Part shown: one piece after another, positions 9,311-18,841 of the stretch
How the letters are laid out: each line of letters opens with the position of its first letter
Position numbering within the stretch: the first letter of the stretch is position 1
Origin: Ettlia oleoabundans
Taxonomy: Eukaryota > Chlorophyta > Chlorophyceae > Chlamydomonadales
Direction of reading: 5' to 3'
Assembly (NCBI GenBank): GCA_019693395.1
Contig: JAAMXP010000234.1
Span: 1 to 18,841, forward strand
DNA length: 18,841 nt
Position numbers and translations under genes: made by a program
Notes under the pieces: model-generated
Database searches by the model: none
What the model was told of the DNA's origin: nothing
The model's input: only the letters and a program-made list of their open reading frames with translations

Positions 9311-12300
9311 CTAACATACCTCCGCCACCTCTCCCAGCAGCAGGGCTCCCAGGGAAGGGTCCTTGTGCAACACACTAGGGTCAGAGGTGCGGCGGAGTGA
9401 GCCGGTGGGCACAGCAGCGGTGCTGTGGCAGCTGTGGTGGTGGTGACCGGCCAGCCGCGTGACGGACCAGGCACGGCGCATGCCGTTGTCATTCTGCAGG
9501 CAGGGGAAGCCATAAGCGAAAGGGCAGTTAGTCACCCATACAGCACGCCCATACCCACTCGCTGACTATAGTTGAACGTGCTAGTTGCTGTGCCACTGCA
9601 TTGACCACCCTAAACGCACAGAATGCCCAAGGAGATGAAGCAACCCTGCACGGCACTGGGCCCAACCACCCAGGGCAGCCGGGCTCAATGGAGATATGAC
9701 CAAGCACAGAACAGAAGAAAGGCAGTGACCAGCCGGTGTCCAAAACGTGGCAGCGCAGCACGCACAGCGGGCAGGTCGTTTGTCAGCAGCTCCAGCGGTT
9801 CATGCCGGTCAGACAGGCTGTTAACGCGCCACAGCGCACGCAGGCCCAGGGCCTGGAGGTATGCACGCTTCTTCACTGCACGCCAGCGCTTCATGAAGGA
9901 ACGGTTCCACTCCTTGCTGTCGGCAGCCACCTCAGATGGCTACAGGCAGGCGAGCAGGCAGGCAGGGCAGGCAGGCAGGGCAGGTTCGTCAAGCTACACG
10001 CTGTGTGGTACTCTCTGAGACTAACTATTGACAAGCAAACCAGCCCTTGTCCCAATTTATCACTATAGCACAGCAGGCGTGTGACATGAGTACGGACCTG
10101 TGGCGGTTGCAACAAGGGCAGCTTGCTGATGGGACCGTTCGTGCCCTGGGGCAGGGTGAAGCCCAGGGTTGGGGCGCTGCCTCCCAGCTGCACAGGTGGT
10201 GGTCGACCTGCCGCCGCCGCTGCGCTATTGGCAGCATCCCAGCTGATCGACAGCATGGCGGCAGCTGGCAGCTCGGCTGCGCAGATGTCTGTGGCGCATG
10301 CAGCTGCCCAGCGGCTGACCGGCGACAAGCCCTCTATGGCCGCCTCTTTCTTGTCAGCTGGCTTTCCTGGGCCGCCTGACATGGCAAGCTCGGAGTCCCC
10401 AACGAGCACAGCATTGCCGACAGGCGAGCCACCGGATGGCGGCGCCTCTGCTGCAAGAGCCTCCAGTGCAGCTGTGAGCAGCGTGGGGTCTAGCCTGCAA
10501 GGCTCAGGCATTGGGGAAAATTGTAAGCTAAGGTTGAGGATGCCTGCAGAGCAACCCCCGTTCAAGCTGCAGGGAATCATGGGCAGGATTGATGGAAGAC
10601 ACACGCCTTTGCAACGCACAGAGAAATGTAGGCAGCACATCAAAACTGAACCGCTGGGGAACATCTGCAGCAACACAGGGTTCAATGAAACCCTGCAGTT
10701 GCACTCACCCGCCACCTTGTTGCGAAGGGTGCACGGGTGCCGCGTGCAGGGGTGCCGGATGCAACGGGGCTTCATTGGCAGGCGCCTGGGGGAACTTGGT
10801 GACGCGCTGGGCCCAAGATCCCACCTGCATTGCACCCAAACCCAATACATCTAATCACCCTTCCAGCCTTGCATACAAGCTTTGCTTTTGAAGGGCCGCA
10901 GAGCAGGTACTGGAGGCTTGCCATGGGTAGATGCCTAGTCTGGGGCTGAACAGGGTGTTACAAACCAACAGAGCCAAACAAGCCGCACAACAGGACAGCT
11001 CGGCCTTGATAACCAACCTTCTCTGGCGGGGTGGCGTCCAGCTCGGGCTCAAAAGCCTGCTGCTCCTGCTCTTCTATGAAGCGTGCCAGAGACTTAGTTG
11101 CAGCAGCACTGGGCGGAGACGGGTCCACCATGTTGCGGGGAAGCACGCCAGACGATGTAAGCTGCAGCAGGGAGTGGGTGGAAGGACGGGCGAAAAAATC
11201 ATTGTGCTGCGGACGAATTCATAGCAGCACAGCGCGTTACATGTGTCACTGACAACATAAACCGAGGGCACAAGGCCAAAAGCAGCTTTCAGCTGTGCTC
11301 TGCAGACAAATAAACCAGTTGGTGGTGAGCTGCTTTAAATCCCACCCACCAGTCTATTTGCAGCCGGCACACCCATCCAGTCGCCGCTGCTGCACCCCAC
11401 CGGCTCCCCCTCTGCATCGTCCTCGTCCCGCCCCACCACCAGGAGGCCGCGGTACATGCGCTGGCCGCTAGCCGTGGTCTGAATCACGTCATAGCCTGTG
11501 TGGCGGTGGCTGCCACGCATGGAGTTCTCGCGTGTGCCGGCCCACACCGAGTTTTCGCGCGTACCACGCAGGGAGCCGGCACGCACAGAGCTCTCGCGTG
11601 AGAGCGCGATGGACAGTCCGCCCATGGCCTGCCTGCAGATAGCCGAGATGGACGAGTGAATCAGCGGCAGACACATTGAGAGTTGGCAATATAGAAGGGA
11701 AGGGTGACAAGGTTGTGGCAGCGGAAGAATGCAGGCATGCAGCATGGGCCAACACGTTGCAGAAAGGCTCCCAACCGTCCTGCGCACCTCTTGCCGCTGC
11801 GGTATGATGCCTCACGGGACACTGCCCCGCTGCTGCTTGCGGATGTGGCGCGCAGCTGCAGGCTCAGAAGCGACACCGCCACCGAGGCCGGTGTGCCGCC
11901 ACTTCCACTAGGAAGGTGCGGGCTGTGAGCGCCTGGCATTGCAGCAGGCGGAATTGGTAGCCCGCCATCCTCAAATGCGGCAAAGGCTGACTGGGGCATT
12001 GCTGACGCCTGAGGCGAAGCTGCTCCAGGTGCCAGCAAAGTATCGCCAGCAGCAGCTGCACTCTGCTCCGATGCGCTATCTTCTCGGCTGCGGGTGCGGG
12101 CGACGGCTTTCTGTCCCTCTGGCACGGGTTTCAGCACCGAACGCCATGCGGACGCCGGTTGGGGCGGTAACTTCTGTGGCACGACGCCCGCCACAACATC
12201 TTCGCGTGTTGCTGCTGCTGGCGCTGCTGCGGATGTTGTTTTGTTGCCACTGCCACCGCTGATGCTACTTAAGCGGCTCAACCGGTTGTCCTCTTTGCCG

Positions 12301-13058
12301 GGAGTGCCTGCTCCCTGGGGCCCCGAGCCTGGCAGCTGATCGGTCATACCGCTGCTGCTGGAGGTCCCTACCTCGGTCGCCATGGAGCCGCGCATTGAAC
12401 CGAAGTCATGGGATAGGGCTGGCCGCGTGCTGCGAGGCTGGCTGCTGCACCGGCGCGCTGCTGCCACAGGCAGTACTGGGTCGGGGCTGGCCAGCACGCC
12501 CGGTGGATTGCTGCTGGCTGCCCGCTGTTGCACCCCTTGTGCCAGCGGCTGCGGCAGCAAACTAGTGCAGATCTTGTCTTGCTGCGCTGATGCATCTGTC
12601 ACCACGGGCGGCAGGCTGAAAGAGCTGACAACAGTCCCGCCGTTAGCGTGCATGGATCCCTCACCGCCACCAACCGAAGGTTGGACCCTGCTTCTACCGG
12701 ACGGGACGTCGCGTATTCCGTATTGACCGCCAGCACGATTGTCAGCGTCTCCTTTCAATGAGCCTTGCAAAGGATGCACGCGCGGCTGGTCGGGCCATGG
12801 GGTGGGCCCGGTGGGCTCGGGGCCGCCTCGCTCATCGCGTTGCATGCCACGCACTCCATTCCTGCAATCAACGGTAATGCAATCAACGATGAGGACGAAG
12901 CGACGTTGCCGCAGGGCGCCGACACCGCCGTCACGTGGGCCGGGGCTGCCGGTGTTTCTGCCATGCGCTCACCAACTCTCGTCGAATAGGTCCACCAGCC
13001 CTTCGCTCTCGTTACCTCCCCAAAAGAGAGCGCCTTTCAGCCGTTTGAGCAGTTTCAT
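9311..13058 (-). CDS. Unrecognised Ser/Ala/Pro/Gly-rich protein with many R-x-x-S motifs
   Basis: I do not recognise the family. Exons found by phase-consistent splicing: 13058-12973, 12861-11788 (357 full codons), 11632-11350, 11206-11018, 10824-10709, 10494-10098, 9939-9730, 9493-9320; 2529 nt or 843 codons. After 9320 the sequence reads GTATGTTAG. This is either a donor (GTATGT) to a further exon below 9266 or an in-frame stop at 9311, so the 3' end is unsure. The N-terminus MKLLKRLKGALFWGG is basic/hydrophobic. The large exon 2 is disordered-looking (runs of Ala, Ser, Pro, Gly). R-x-x-S/T sites recur (RLSRLSS, REDSAS, REASYRS, RESS, TRENS twice), as in proteins phosphorylated by basophilic kinases. 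More ordered stretches are SLARFIEEQEQQAFEP, SWAQRVTKF and a basic helical exon 7 (KEWNRSFMKRWRAVKKRAYL). No catalytic motif or membrane segment is visible. The acceptor of exon 4 has an alternative 39 nt further in. Existence fairly likely, function unknown. Confidence 0.62.
9943..9985 (+). repeat. (CAGG)n-like microsatellite next to a 3' splice site
   Basis: Imperfect CAGG/GCAGG repeats on the plus strand, i.e. CCTG repeats on the transcribed minus strand. They form the pyrimidine tract in front of the acceptor CTGTAG used by exon 9939-9730 of the unknown gene. Confidence 0.8.
11520..11605 (-). repeat. Short coding repeats (RE-[NS]-S units) in the unknown gene
   Basis: In exon 11632-11350 a motif of about nine codons recurs: SRESSVRAG, TRENSVWAG, TRENSMRGS. 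The DNA shows the repeated block GAG-TT/CT-TCGCG on the plus strand, so the repeat is visible at nucleotide level too. Confidence 0.75.
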
Positions 13059-13243
13059 CTCATGCCCAGCCGCCTGCGGCTTTGCGGTGGAGACTGTCAA
13101 ACGAGGGCGAAACAAGAAGTGCGCATGTCGAAATAATGACAGGCGATGCAACGAGCAGATTAGCAATACGTGACACGAGTGCGGTGAGCAAGCGCACTCC
13201 TGTGGTGGCGGACTAGCCAGAACAATAGCAGGTTCAAATCGCG

Positions 13244-13248
13244 TTACA
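13244..13248 (-). terminator. TGTAA poly(A) signal candidate, PYROXD2
   Basis: First minus-strand TGTAA downstream of the PYROXD2 stop (about 380 nt). Its use would place the PYROXD2 3' UTR over the 5' flank of the next gene. Confidence 0.45.
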
Positions 13249-13550
13249 ATATACGATTACGACAGCGATACGTGCTTGTTGTGTACAGGCGCAAAGATCC
13301 CCGGTGAGCCCAGTGCAGTCTCGCTACAGTGCGGCCCGTAGACGGCGCCTAGATACCTCACCTCCCACCCCCTCCGACACCAAGACTCGCTGCCGGAACA
13401 GGGCTTTGTGTTGCGGAGGAGTTCCACAACAGGGCAGCTTGAGCAGCAGCTGAGCAGACGCGGCGTCGCCGCTTCTGGCGGCGACCAGGGAGGGAAGCGT
13501 CGTCGCCAATAAGGTGGCAGCACAGCACAGTATGGCCGGATCTACAGCAG

Positions 13551-13570
13551 CGATATTTAAGACATTACGT
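13551..13570 (-). promoter_or_regulatory. TGACGTAA plus AT-rich box upstream of the unknown gene
   Basis: On the minus strand TGACGTAA (13570-13563) is followed by TTAAATATC (13559-13551). This resembles a CRE-like site next to a TATA-like element, about 500 bp before the ATG at 13058 and within the PYROXD2 3' flank. Confidence 0.2.
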
Positions 13571-13623
13571 CATATCTCATACCACCACAGACTCAAGCAG
13601 GATCGATGCCAGCATCATATCGA

Positions 13624-16600
13624 TTAAGCACCGTCGCTTGGTGCTGGCAGGCGCCACCACTGCTGCAGCCCCATGTCTTTTATCACCGCTGCCGCCGCGT
13701 TGTGGCCGGCGCAGCCCATCACAGAGCCGCCGGGGTGGGTGCCTGCGCTGCACGAGTAGAGTCCCTGCAGCACATGACAACAAGTGAGGGTGTGATAGGT
13801 GGCAAGTGCAGCAGCAGATGCAGCGGCAGTTAGCGAGTGCGATGGAAGGGCTGACTTGCCTGCATGGGCGTTCGATATGGGAATCTGTCTGCAAATCCAA
13901 AACTGTTATCCACGTGGTGTATGTGACCACGGCTGATGCCAAAATGCCGCTCTATGGTTTGAGGGTTGAGAGTAAAGGTGTCCACTACAAGGTCGCTGGC
14001 CCCTGCGGGAAACACACAAGCGGGCCAGCAGGCAGCAAAGGCATTATATTTCTCATGGCGCATGCTGCAGGGGCGTGATCGTGTATAACATTGCCCGTCA
14101 ACGCAAGCAGTGGATAGCATGGATGCGGCTGGGGTTTCAGGCTGCAATGGAGCGATTGTCTTACATCAACTGCCAGATTTGGCAGGAACCTGGCTGCCAG
14201 CAGGCTGTGCCAGGATAAGCTGGTGAGCTGCACTGGCAGGCAGAATGCACCTGGGGCAAAGCGGTCCAACAGCCCCAGCAAATGCCGCACATACTGCTGC
14301 TCCTCGGCCTCCCAGCTGCTCCCCGTTAGCTCGTAAGGCACCCATTGCACAAACAGGGCTGCACTGTACCGCCCTTCGGCGTCTGCACCCACAGGAATGC
14401 AGGGTCCAGACACGAGTTGTGTGAGCGAGGAAATTTTGCTGCCAGATGGGGTGCAGCAGTACCTGTTGTAGCAGCGAGGTGGCCGTGTAGCTAATGTGGC
14501 ACGAAGGCCTAGCTAGGGCTGGCCATGCACTGACACACGTTCATCCTCATCCCGTGGCCCAAGAAAAAACAGGGCAGGCGAGCGAGCCCGCTTACCTTTA
14601 GGACAGCCCTGCAAGCTTGTCCACAAGCTCACCTGTGAGGCTAGGGTCGACAGTTGTCTGCCAATAGATTTCTATGGTGGGGAATTCTGGCAGCCTGCCC
14701 TGCTGCACATCTGCAAAACCCTGCTGCACGCTGGCAAGCACAGTTTCCTCATCCCCAGGCAGCAGGTGTGTGGTGGTACGGTGCTGGCCGCGGTCCTCTG
14801 GCAGGCAGCTGAAGGTTGGCAGCCCCTTCAATGCTAGGTTAACCTGTAGGTGGCATGACAGTTATGTTCATGCCGAAGGAGAGAGGGGCAAAACGCGTGA
14901 GAGAGGGTGTGGAAGATGGCAGTGCCACACTGGTGGTCCGCTGAGGAATACTCTCAGCTTGCATCACTGAAGACCACAGCAAACAAAACATACAGGTAGA
15001 GCACCAACACAGCGGCATGCTGGCACACCAACCTTCATGGTTGTGCCGTCCTTCTTCATGCCATCCAAGCGGGCGTTGAAATCTGGGGGAAAGCTGTGGG
15101 CGCTTGCCAGTTGGCGAAGGCGGAAGGGGTCTGCATTGACCAGCACCACCTGCGCCCTGTGCTCCCGCCCATCCCGCGTTGTGATGCCGCGAGCGGCACC
15201 ATCTTCAACCATGATGCTGTGGAGTGGGAGTGATAGTGCAAGAGAGAAGGCTAACTATAGGTGATGATAAGTTCATCAGGGAACCAGGGGAAAGGAATGC
15301 AGTGGCATCCGTAGTTGTAACGCAGCATGAAACTCCAGTGTAACTCAAGTTGCCACTGCCCACACATGTGCTACGGTTGCTTGTCTGTATTAGAAGGGGC
15401 TCCCGCCCCAGTCACCTACTAGCAGCTTGGCCTGTGTGGATCGTGGCTCCTGCCCGCATTGCTGCCGCCGCCAGTCGCTGCGTGACGACGCCCATGCCGC
15501 CTGCTACCACCATCCAGGTGCCGTCCGACCCCGGCAGCCGGCACTGCACCCGCGGCAGCAGCAAGTTGGATGCCCGGGATGGTAGCCACTCAGCACCTTT
15601 CACTCGGATGCTGGATGATGCACAGTGCTCCTTCTATCCACCCAATGGCAGCGTATTTTCCTAAACTTACCATGTTATGCAGAAGAAAGTTCATGCCGGT
15701 ACCTGGAGTGTCCCATCCACCGTTCAGCCCACTGAAGCCATCCGTGGTCTGCAGAAGAACAGAGTTTTGGGGAGGTTAATACGACAGTGATCAGTAGACA
15801 TTGCTTCAGCACATGGGCAATCAGCCAGGCCTTCACATAGAACAAGCGAGAAATTTTCTGGCATGAAAGATGTGAAATTCCCCACAATACAACGCACATG
15901 CCTAGAATTCACGCAACAGCAATGCTGTTTTGCAAACCTGCAATCCAGCAAACCCCCTCAAAGCACCAGGCCACAGACCCACCATAACTCACCGCATACA
16001 TGATCTTGAGCAGGTCGCTCCTGAACCCAAAGCGAGCCAGGTATTCGGCAACCGAGCCGCGGCACAAGTCCACAAAGGCAGTGCGCAGTGAAGGCCGCAC
16101 GTGCCGCTCTGCAGTCTCCTCGATGCTGGCAGGCTCCTGCACCGCCGCAAGGAGGAATATGGCCAGGCGGTAAGATTCAACCAAGTATGTCCCACTTGTA
16201 TTGCAAGGGGATGCAACAGAATGCATGCACAGTGAGCGTCATTAGCGCAGGAGACACCGCTGCTGCCACAGCGCGCTTGCAGGCTTGGCAGTGCTTTGTA
16301 AATGCAGGTCTTGCCTAAGTGGCTTGGTCCCTGCAACTCCAGCACGCGCCTATCAGCACGTAGGCCCCCTTACCTGTAGCCAGGTGTGTCCCACATCCTG
16401 CCGCAGCGCTTCCAGCTCAGCCTGCAGCGCCTCGTTGGCATGCCAATCCTCCTGCACAGGTGGCACCACGACACGACAACACAACATCAAGTCATGCTTG
16501 CAGCACGTATATGACGGTCACAAGCATGAGTAGTTACTAGCAAAAACAATGTAGCTGTTGAGAGGTGCCCACTGCTGCACATCCACGTGCCATAGTTGAT

Positions 16601-17644
16601 TCAAGAAGAAGAAGAACTATTATTCAAGAAGAAGTACTTGTTCTTGTACTTCAGAACAAGTACAGAAGTTGAACTTGCTTCTGCAGCTTCAAGGGCGCGC
16701 CTCTATGCCCACTCCTGATAACTCCCCTCCCACCACTGGCCTGCCAGAACTAAAACCCTGTCGACAATGAAAAACAACTTACCTCCCACTTGCTTACACT
16801 TAAACTGCAGTCGACCACCCACCCGCCACCCCCTTCGCTCCGCACCTCGCTGAAGAACCGCACGAACTGCTCCCGCATTGCCTGCAGATCACTTCCAAAC
16901 AGGAGGTACTTGCCACCGGCTCCAGGAGTTGGTAGAAAGTAGTGTGGGTCGCGGCGCAGCAGCGGTAGGTCCAGGTGCAGCAGGCGCAGCAGCTCAGGTG
17001 GCATCACGCCCAACAGGTAGGCGCCTGCACGCAGTGCAGGCAGCAGCAGCGTCTTCAAGACATACATGAGGACGTTGCTTAAAGGTTGGAACTACAGGGC
17101 TTGCAGCTGCTTGCTGCAATGGCTCCTGGCATTCCAGGACAGGCACGCTGCCATTGCAACCATATGGGCAGAACACTTGCATCGCCTCACCCGTACCTGT
17201 TGATTGCGGCAGGCCTGGGGCTTTGGTAAAAGGATACTCTGTGCGGCATGCGCCGCCAACAATGCCCTTCTCCTCAAAAACCTCCACCTTGAGTCCTTGC
17301 TGTGCCAGCAAAGCAGCCGCCACCAGCCCATTGTGCTGCAAAGGTGCAAGGCGCGAGCAGAGCACGGGCGGGACCTCGACAGATGCTGAAGACCCCTCTA
17401 CAGCACACAGTGGCGCTAGAAAACGGATTACAATGGCGTCCATGAACTTTAATGTGTGGCTCACCCCAGCGCCCACAATCAGCACGTCCGAAGAGCTGCC
17501 TTTGCCGGCGGTGGCAGCAGTGGCGGCAGTGCGGGTTAGGGCAGGGAGACCCAAGCTGAACAACTCAGAAGCCCCTCCGGAGCTACATGATACATACGAG
17601 GTACGGAAACCATGTACGAAGGGCCGTAGCGCTGCTCGCCACAT
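13624..17644 (-). CDS. PYROXD2: PYROXD2-type FAD-dependent oxidoreductase (phytoene desaturase/amine oxidase superfamily), mitochondrial-type
   Basis: Twelve exons: 17644-17465, 17335-17197, 17024-16846, 16451-16374, 16136-15993, 15748-15671, 15543-15416, 15216-15033, 14843-14633, 14382-14251, 14002-13860, 13764-13624. They join to 1737 nt, 578 residues, almost exactly the length of animal PYROXD2. The N-terminus (MWRAALRPFVHGFRTSY) is Arg-rich, without acidic residues and Ser-containing, as expected of a mitochondrial presequence. The FAD Rossmann motif VGAG/HNGLVAAALLAQQG is split by intron 1 and followed by VEVFEEKGIVGG. Mid-protein: TTDGFSGLNGGW and VVAGGMGVVTQRLAAAA; then AQVVLVNADP and KGLPTF. 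The C-terminal FAD-contact segment GLYSCSAGTHPGGSVMGCAG matches the family's GAHPGGGVMGAAG. The physiological substrate of this family is not well defined, so no reaction is claimed. The last intron (13859-13765) has a GC donor (GCAAGT), required by the frame. The gene is divergent from QCR7, with 610 bp between start codons. Confidence 0.95.
13859..13859 (-). other. GC-AG intron donor, last intron of PYROXD2 (13859-13765)
   Basis: The exon ends PMQ (ATGCAG) and the intron starts GCAAGT. The final exon needs phase 0 (GLYSC), and the GT inside GCAAGT would give phase 1 and break the frame. Confidence 0.85.
16600..16690. repeat. GAA/TTC-rich segment with overlapping inverted repeats
   Basis: It lies inside PYROXD2 intron 16845-16452. 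It holds a perfect 10-bp inverted repeat, GTACTTGTTC (16634-16643) and GAACAAGTAC (16654-16663), with a 10-nt loop. A competing 7-bp pair, GAAGTAC (16631-16637) and GTACTTC (16646-16652), overlaps it. GAA triplet runs lie just before. Confidence 0.85.
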
Positions 17645-18254
17645 CCAAGTGACGAAACCTCAAAGGGCCGCTTTGGATTGGAGGGCGCTTGTCGGCGAGT
17701 TCTATCAGACAACACGTGTAGGTGATATACCAGGCGTATCGTAAGCAGGCAGATCCGCACTTCAAACAACTGGAGCCCGTGCGTCCATCTGAACGACACG
17801 CTGGACTGGAAAGGAGACCGACCCTGAAGAGACGCAGATTGCCCTCCTCCACGCACCATTGACACCGGGACGGCGTGATCCTGGCAGTTGCGTGGCAGGG
17901 AGCGTCACCTCGACTCTCCAGGCCTTTGGGTTGCACCTCCTGTCCTCGCATAGGGCACCCTTGTCGGCTTAGGCGCCTAGGTGCGCAAGCTGTTGCTCCT
18001 ACGGTCGTCATTTGCCCCCATGGGCTGTGCAGAGGCCTATGGGCCTTGCTGGTGGCGCTGCCGGGTGCATGATGACGGAACAGCACTGAGACGCTCGTCA
18101 TTGACGAAACATACCTGATAAAAGTCTTCAAAGTTCGCTGACACCCCGCCTCCCGCTCATACAAGGCCAGCCTTAACTGGCAGCCACTGTTTCGTGCCTG
18201 AGCCCTCCCACCCCTCTCCCTTTGCAGGCCTTTACCGCAGCATCGGCAGGCGAC
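17645..18254. promoter_or_regulatory. Divergent intergenic region between PYROXD2 and QCR7
   Basis: 610 bp between the two ATG codons; both promoters must lie here. It contains a perfect 10-bp palindrome TAGGCGCCTA (17970-17979), a possible donor CCTAG/GTGCGC (from 17981) and a possible acceptor TTTGCAG (18222-18228). Together these could bound a 5'-UTR intron of QCR7. No clear TATA box. Confidence 0.5.
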
Positions 18255-18618
18255 ATGGCCGGGCGGGTGAGTAGACCAGCGTAATGGGTCCGCAGCAACA
18301 CAGTCGCGGGTTGGCCGGGCGGTGGCTTTGCCCACCTACGCTATCACTACAGAACAAATTTATCATTTAGGTTGCATTGTTGGCACACAACGCACAGTGG
18401 AGTGTCACATTCCGCCAAGGGTTGCTGCGAGGCGTGTGGCCTCTGTATCTTGCTGCAAATGAACCCCCTCCGTGCCCCGCCTGTCGTCATAGGTTGTGGC
18501 CAAGCTCTTCGACCCGCTGGTGGCCTGGATGGCGCCACGGTACCAGGCAGCTGTGGGCAAGCAGCTGACAAAGTACGGACTTCGGTATGAGGACTTGTAC
18601 GATCCGCAGCTGGACCTG
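18255..18618 (+). CDS. QCR7: Cytochrome bc1 complex subunit 7 (14 kDa), 5' part; continues past window
   Basis: Subunit of respiratory complex III (ubiquinol-cytochrome c reductase) in the mitochondrial inner membrane, on the matrix side, contacting cytochrome b. Coding exons seen: 18255-18266 (ATG plus three codons, MAGR) and 18493-18618, joined in phase 0 across a 226-nt intron (CGG/GTGAGT ... CATAG/GTT). The hallmark LTKYGLRYEDLYDP is present; plant homologues read LRNYGLRYDDLYDP. Counting from this ATG, the distance to that motif (about 36 residues) matches plant QCR7, which supports the start. A GTGAGC donor at 18619 follows LDL, where homologues continue with D-[IV]-KEAL; that next exon is not in the remaining 220 bp. 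Just upstream, a pyrimidine tract ending TTTGCAG at 18222-18228 looks like a 3' splice site, so a 5'-UTR intron is possible. Confidence 0.9.
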
Positions 18619-18841
18619 GTGAGCACAGCCGCCCGCTGCTGGCAGGGTGCTGGGGGCAGTGCCTGGTCATTCGATGGGCCTGCAAGTTAGGCAGAAGCCG
18701 TTTTGCTAGGACGACCACACAGTCGCTTCAAGCGCCAGGCGGGCAGGGGATGCTTGCACTTCATCTGCCATGACAGCTGCACCACCACAACTCACCGCGG
18801 GGCTTGCAAATTTGTTAGGCGCCCTGTCGAGAGACCTCAGC

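Larger units (their letters stand above)
13059..13623. other. Intergenic: PYROXD2 3' flank / unknown gene 5' flank
   Basis: 565 bp holding a TGTAA signal and a CRE/TATA-like pair. An open frame at 13509-13324 could splice in phase to an acceptor at 13096 (TTTGACAG) and extend the unknown protein, but it has no ATG before an upstream stop, so I did not include it. Confidence 0.5.

Noticed and set aside
10123..10854. 243-codon plus-strand open frame
   Set aside because: It is antisense to exons 5 and 6 of the minus-strand gene, whose splice sites and phases are consistent. Its Ala/Ser richness mirrors the codon bias of the opposite strand.
13231..13241. GGTTCAAATC, resembling a tRNA T-arm/B box
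   Set aside because: The flanking bases do not form the five-pair T stem, and no acceptor stem or anticodon arm can be drawn.
13324..13509. Extra 5' coding exon for the unknown gene
   Set aside because: It can splice in phase to an acceptor at 13096, but the frame begins at TTG with no ATG before an upstream stop, and it lies in the 3' flank of PYROXD2.
17583..18335. 250-codon minus-strand open frame across the divergent promoter region
   Set aside because: It overlaps PYROXD2 exon 1 in another frame and QCR7 exon 1 on the other strand, and has no recognisable domain.

Overview
The window reads as nuclear DNA of a green alga (chlorophyte; a trebouxiophyte is my guess, not proven). Its genes are cut by many short spliceosomal introns, donors are GTGAGY/GTGCGY-like, and acceptors are very often CTGCAG. 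TGTAA poly(A)-type signals lie downstream of stops. The proteins are plant/algal-type: a uridine kinase fused to a UPRT domain, PYROXD2 and the complex III subunit QCR7. No bacterial operon, CRISPR array, rRNA, tRNA or intact transposon was seen. All gene models were spliced by hand: I matched conserved protein motifs, then required intron phases and exon lengths to agree.

Layout. (1) 43-2916, minus: uridine kinase-like gene copy A (UKL-A). It is cut by the left window edge, so ten exons are visible and the C-terminal part is outside. (2) 3352-7469, minus: complete second copy (UKL-B), 14 exons and about 561 residues, in head-to-tail tandem with copy A. (3) About 9311-13058, minus: an unrecognised, Ser/Ala/Pro/Gly-rich protein of at least 843 residues with many R-x-x-S motifs. 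(4) 13624-17644, minus: PYROXD2-type FAD oxidoreductase, 12 exons, 578 residues, with a mitochondrial-type N-terminus. (5) From 18255, plus: start of QCR7 (cytochrome bc1 14 kDa subunit), cut by the right edge.

How they relate. The two UKL genes are old tandem duplicates. Their N-terminal kinase exons differ clearly and about half of their intron positions disagree. Yet one stretch of about 480 bp (991-1470 versus 5756-6209), including a whole intron, is almost identical, which points to recent gene conversion. UKL proteins act in pyrimidine salvage. PYROXD2 and QCR7 are both expected in mitochondria and are divergently transcribed from a roughly 610-bp spacer. Nothing links the unknown gene functionally to its neighbours.

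Most notable points: intron positions discordant between tandem paralogues; a conversion tract that erased divergence even in an intron; a 12-nt microexon carrying the Walker A lysine; a 22-nt microexon plus a 16-nt terminal coding exon that restore the uracil-binding loop; and GC-AG introns, one of them conserved in both UKL copies. I do not see a new multi-gene system here.
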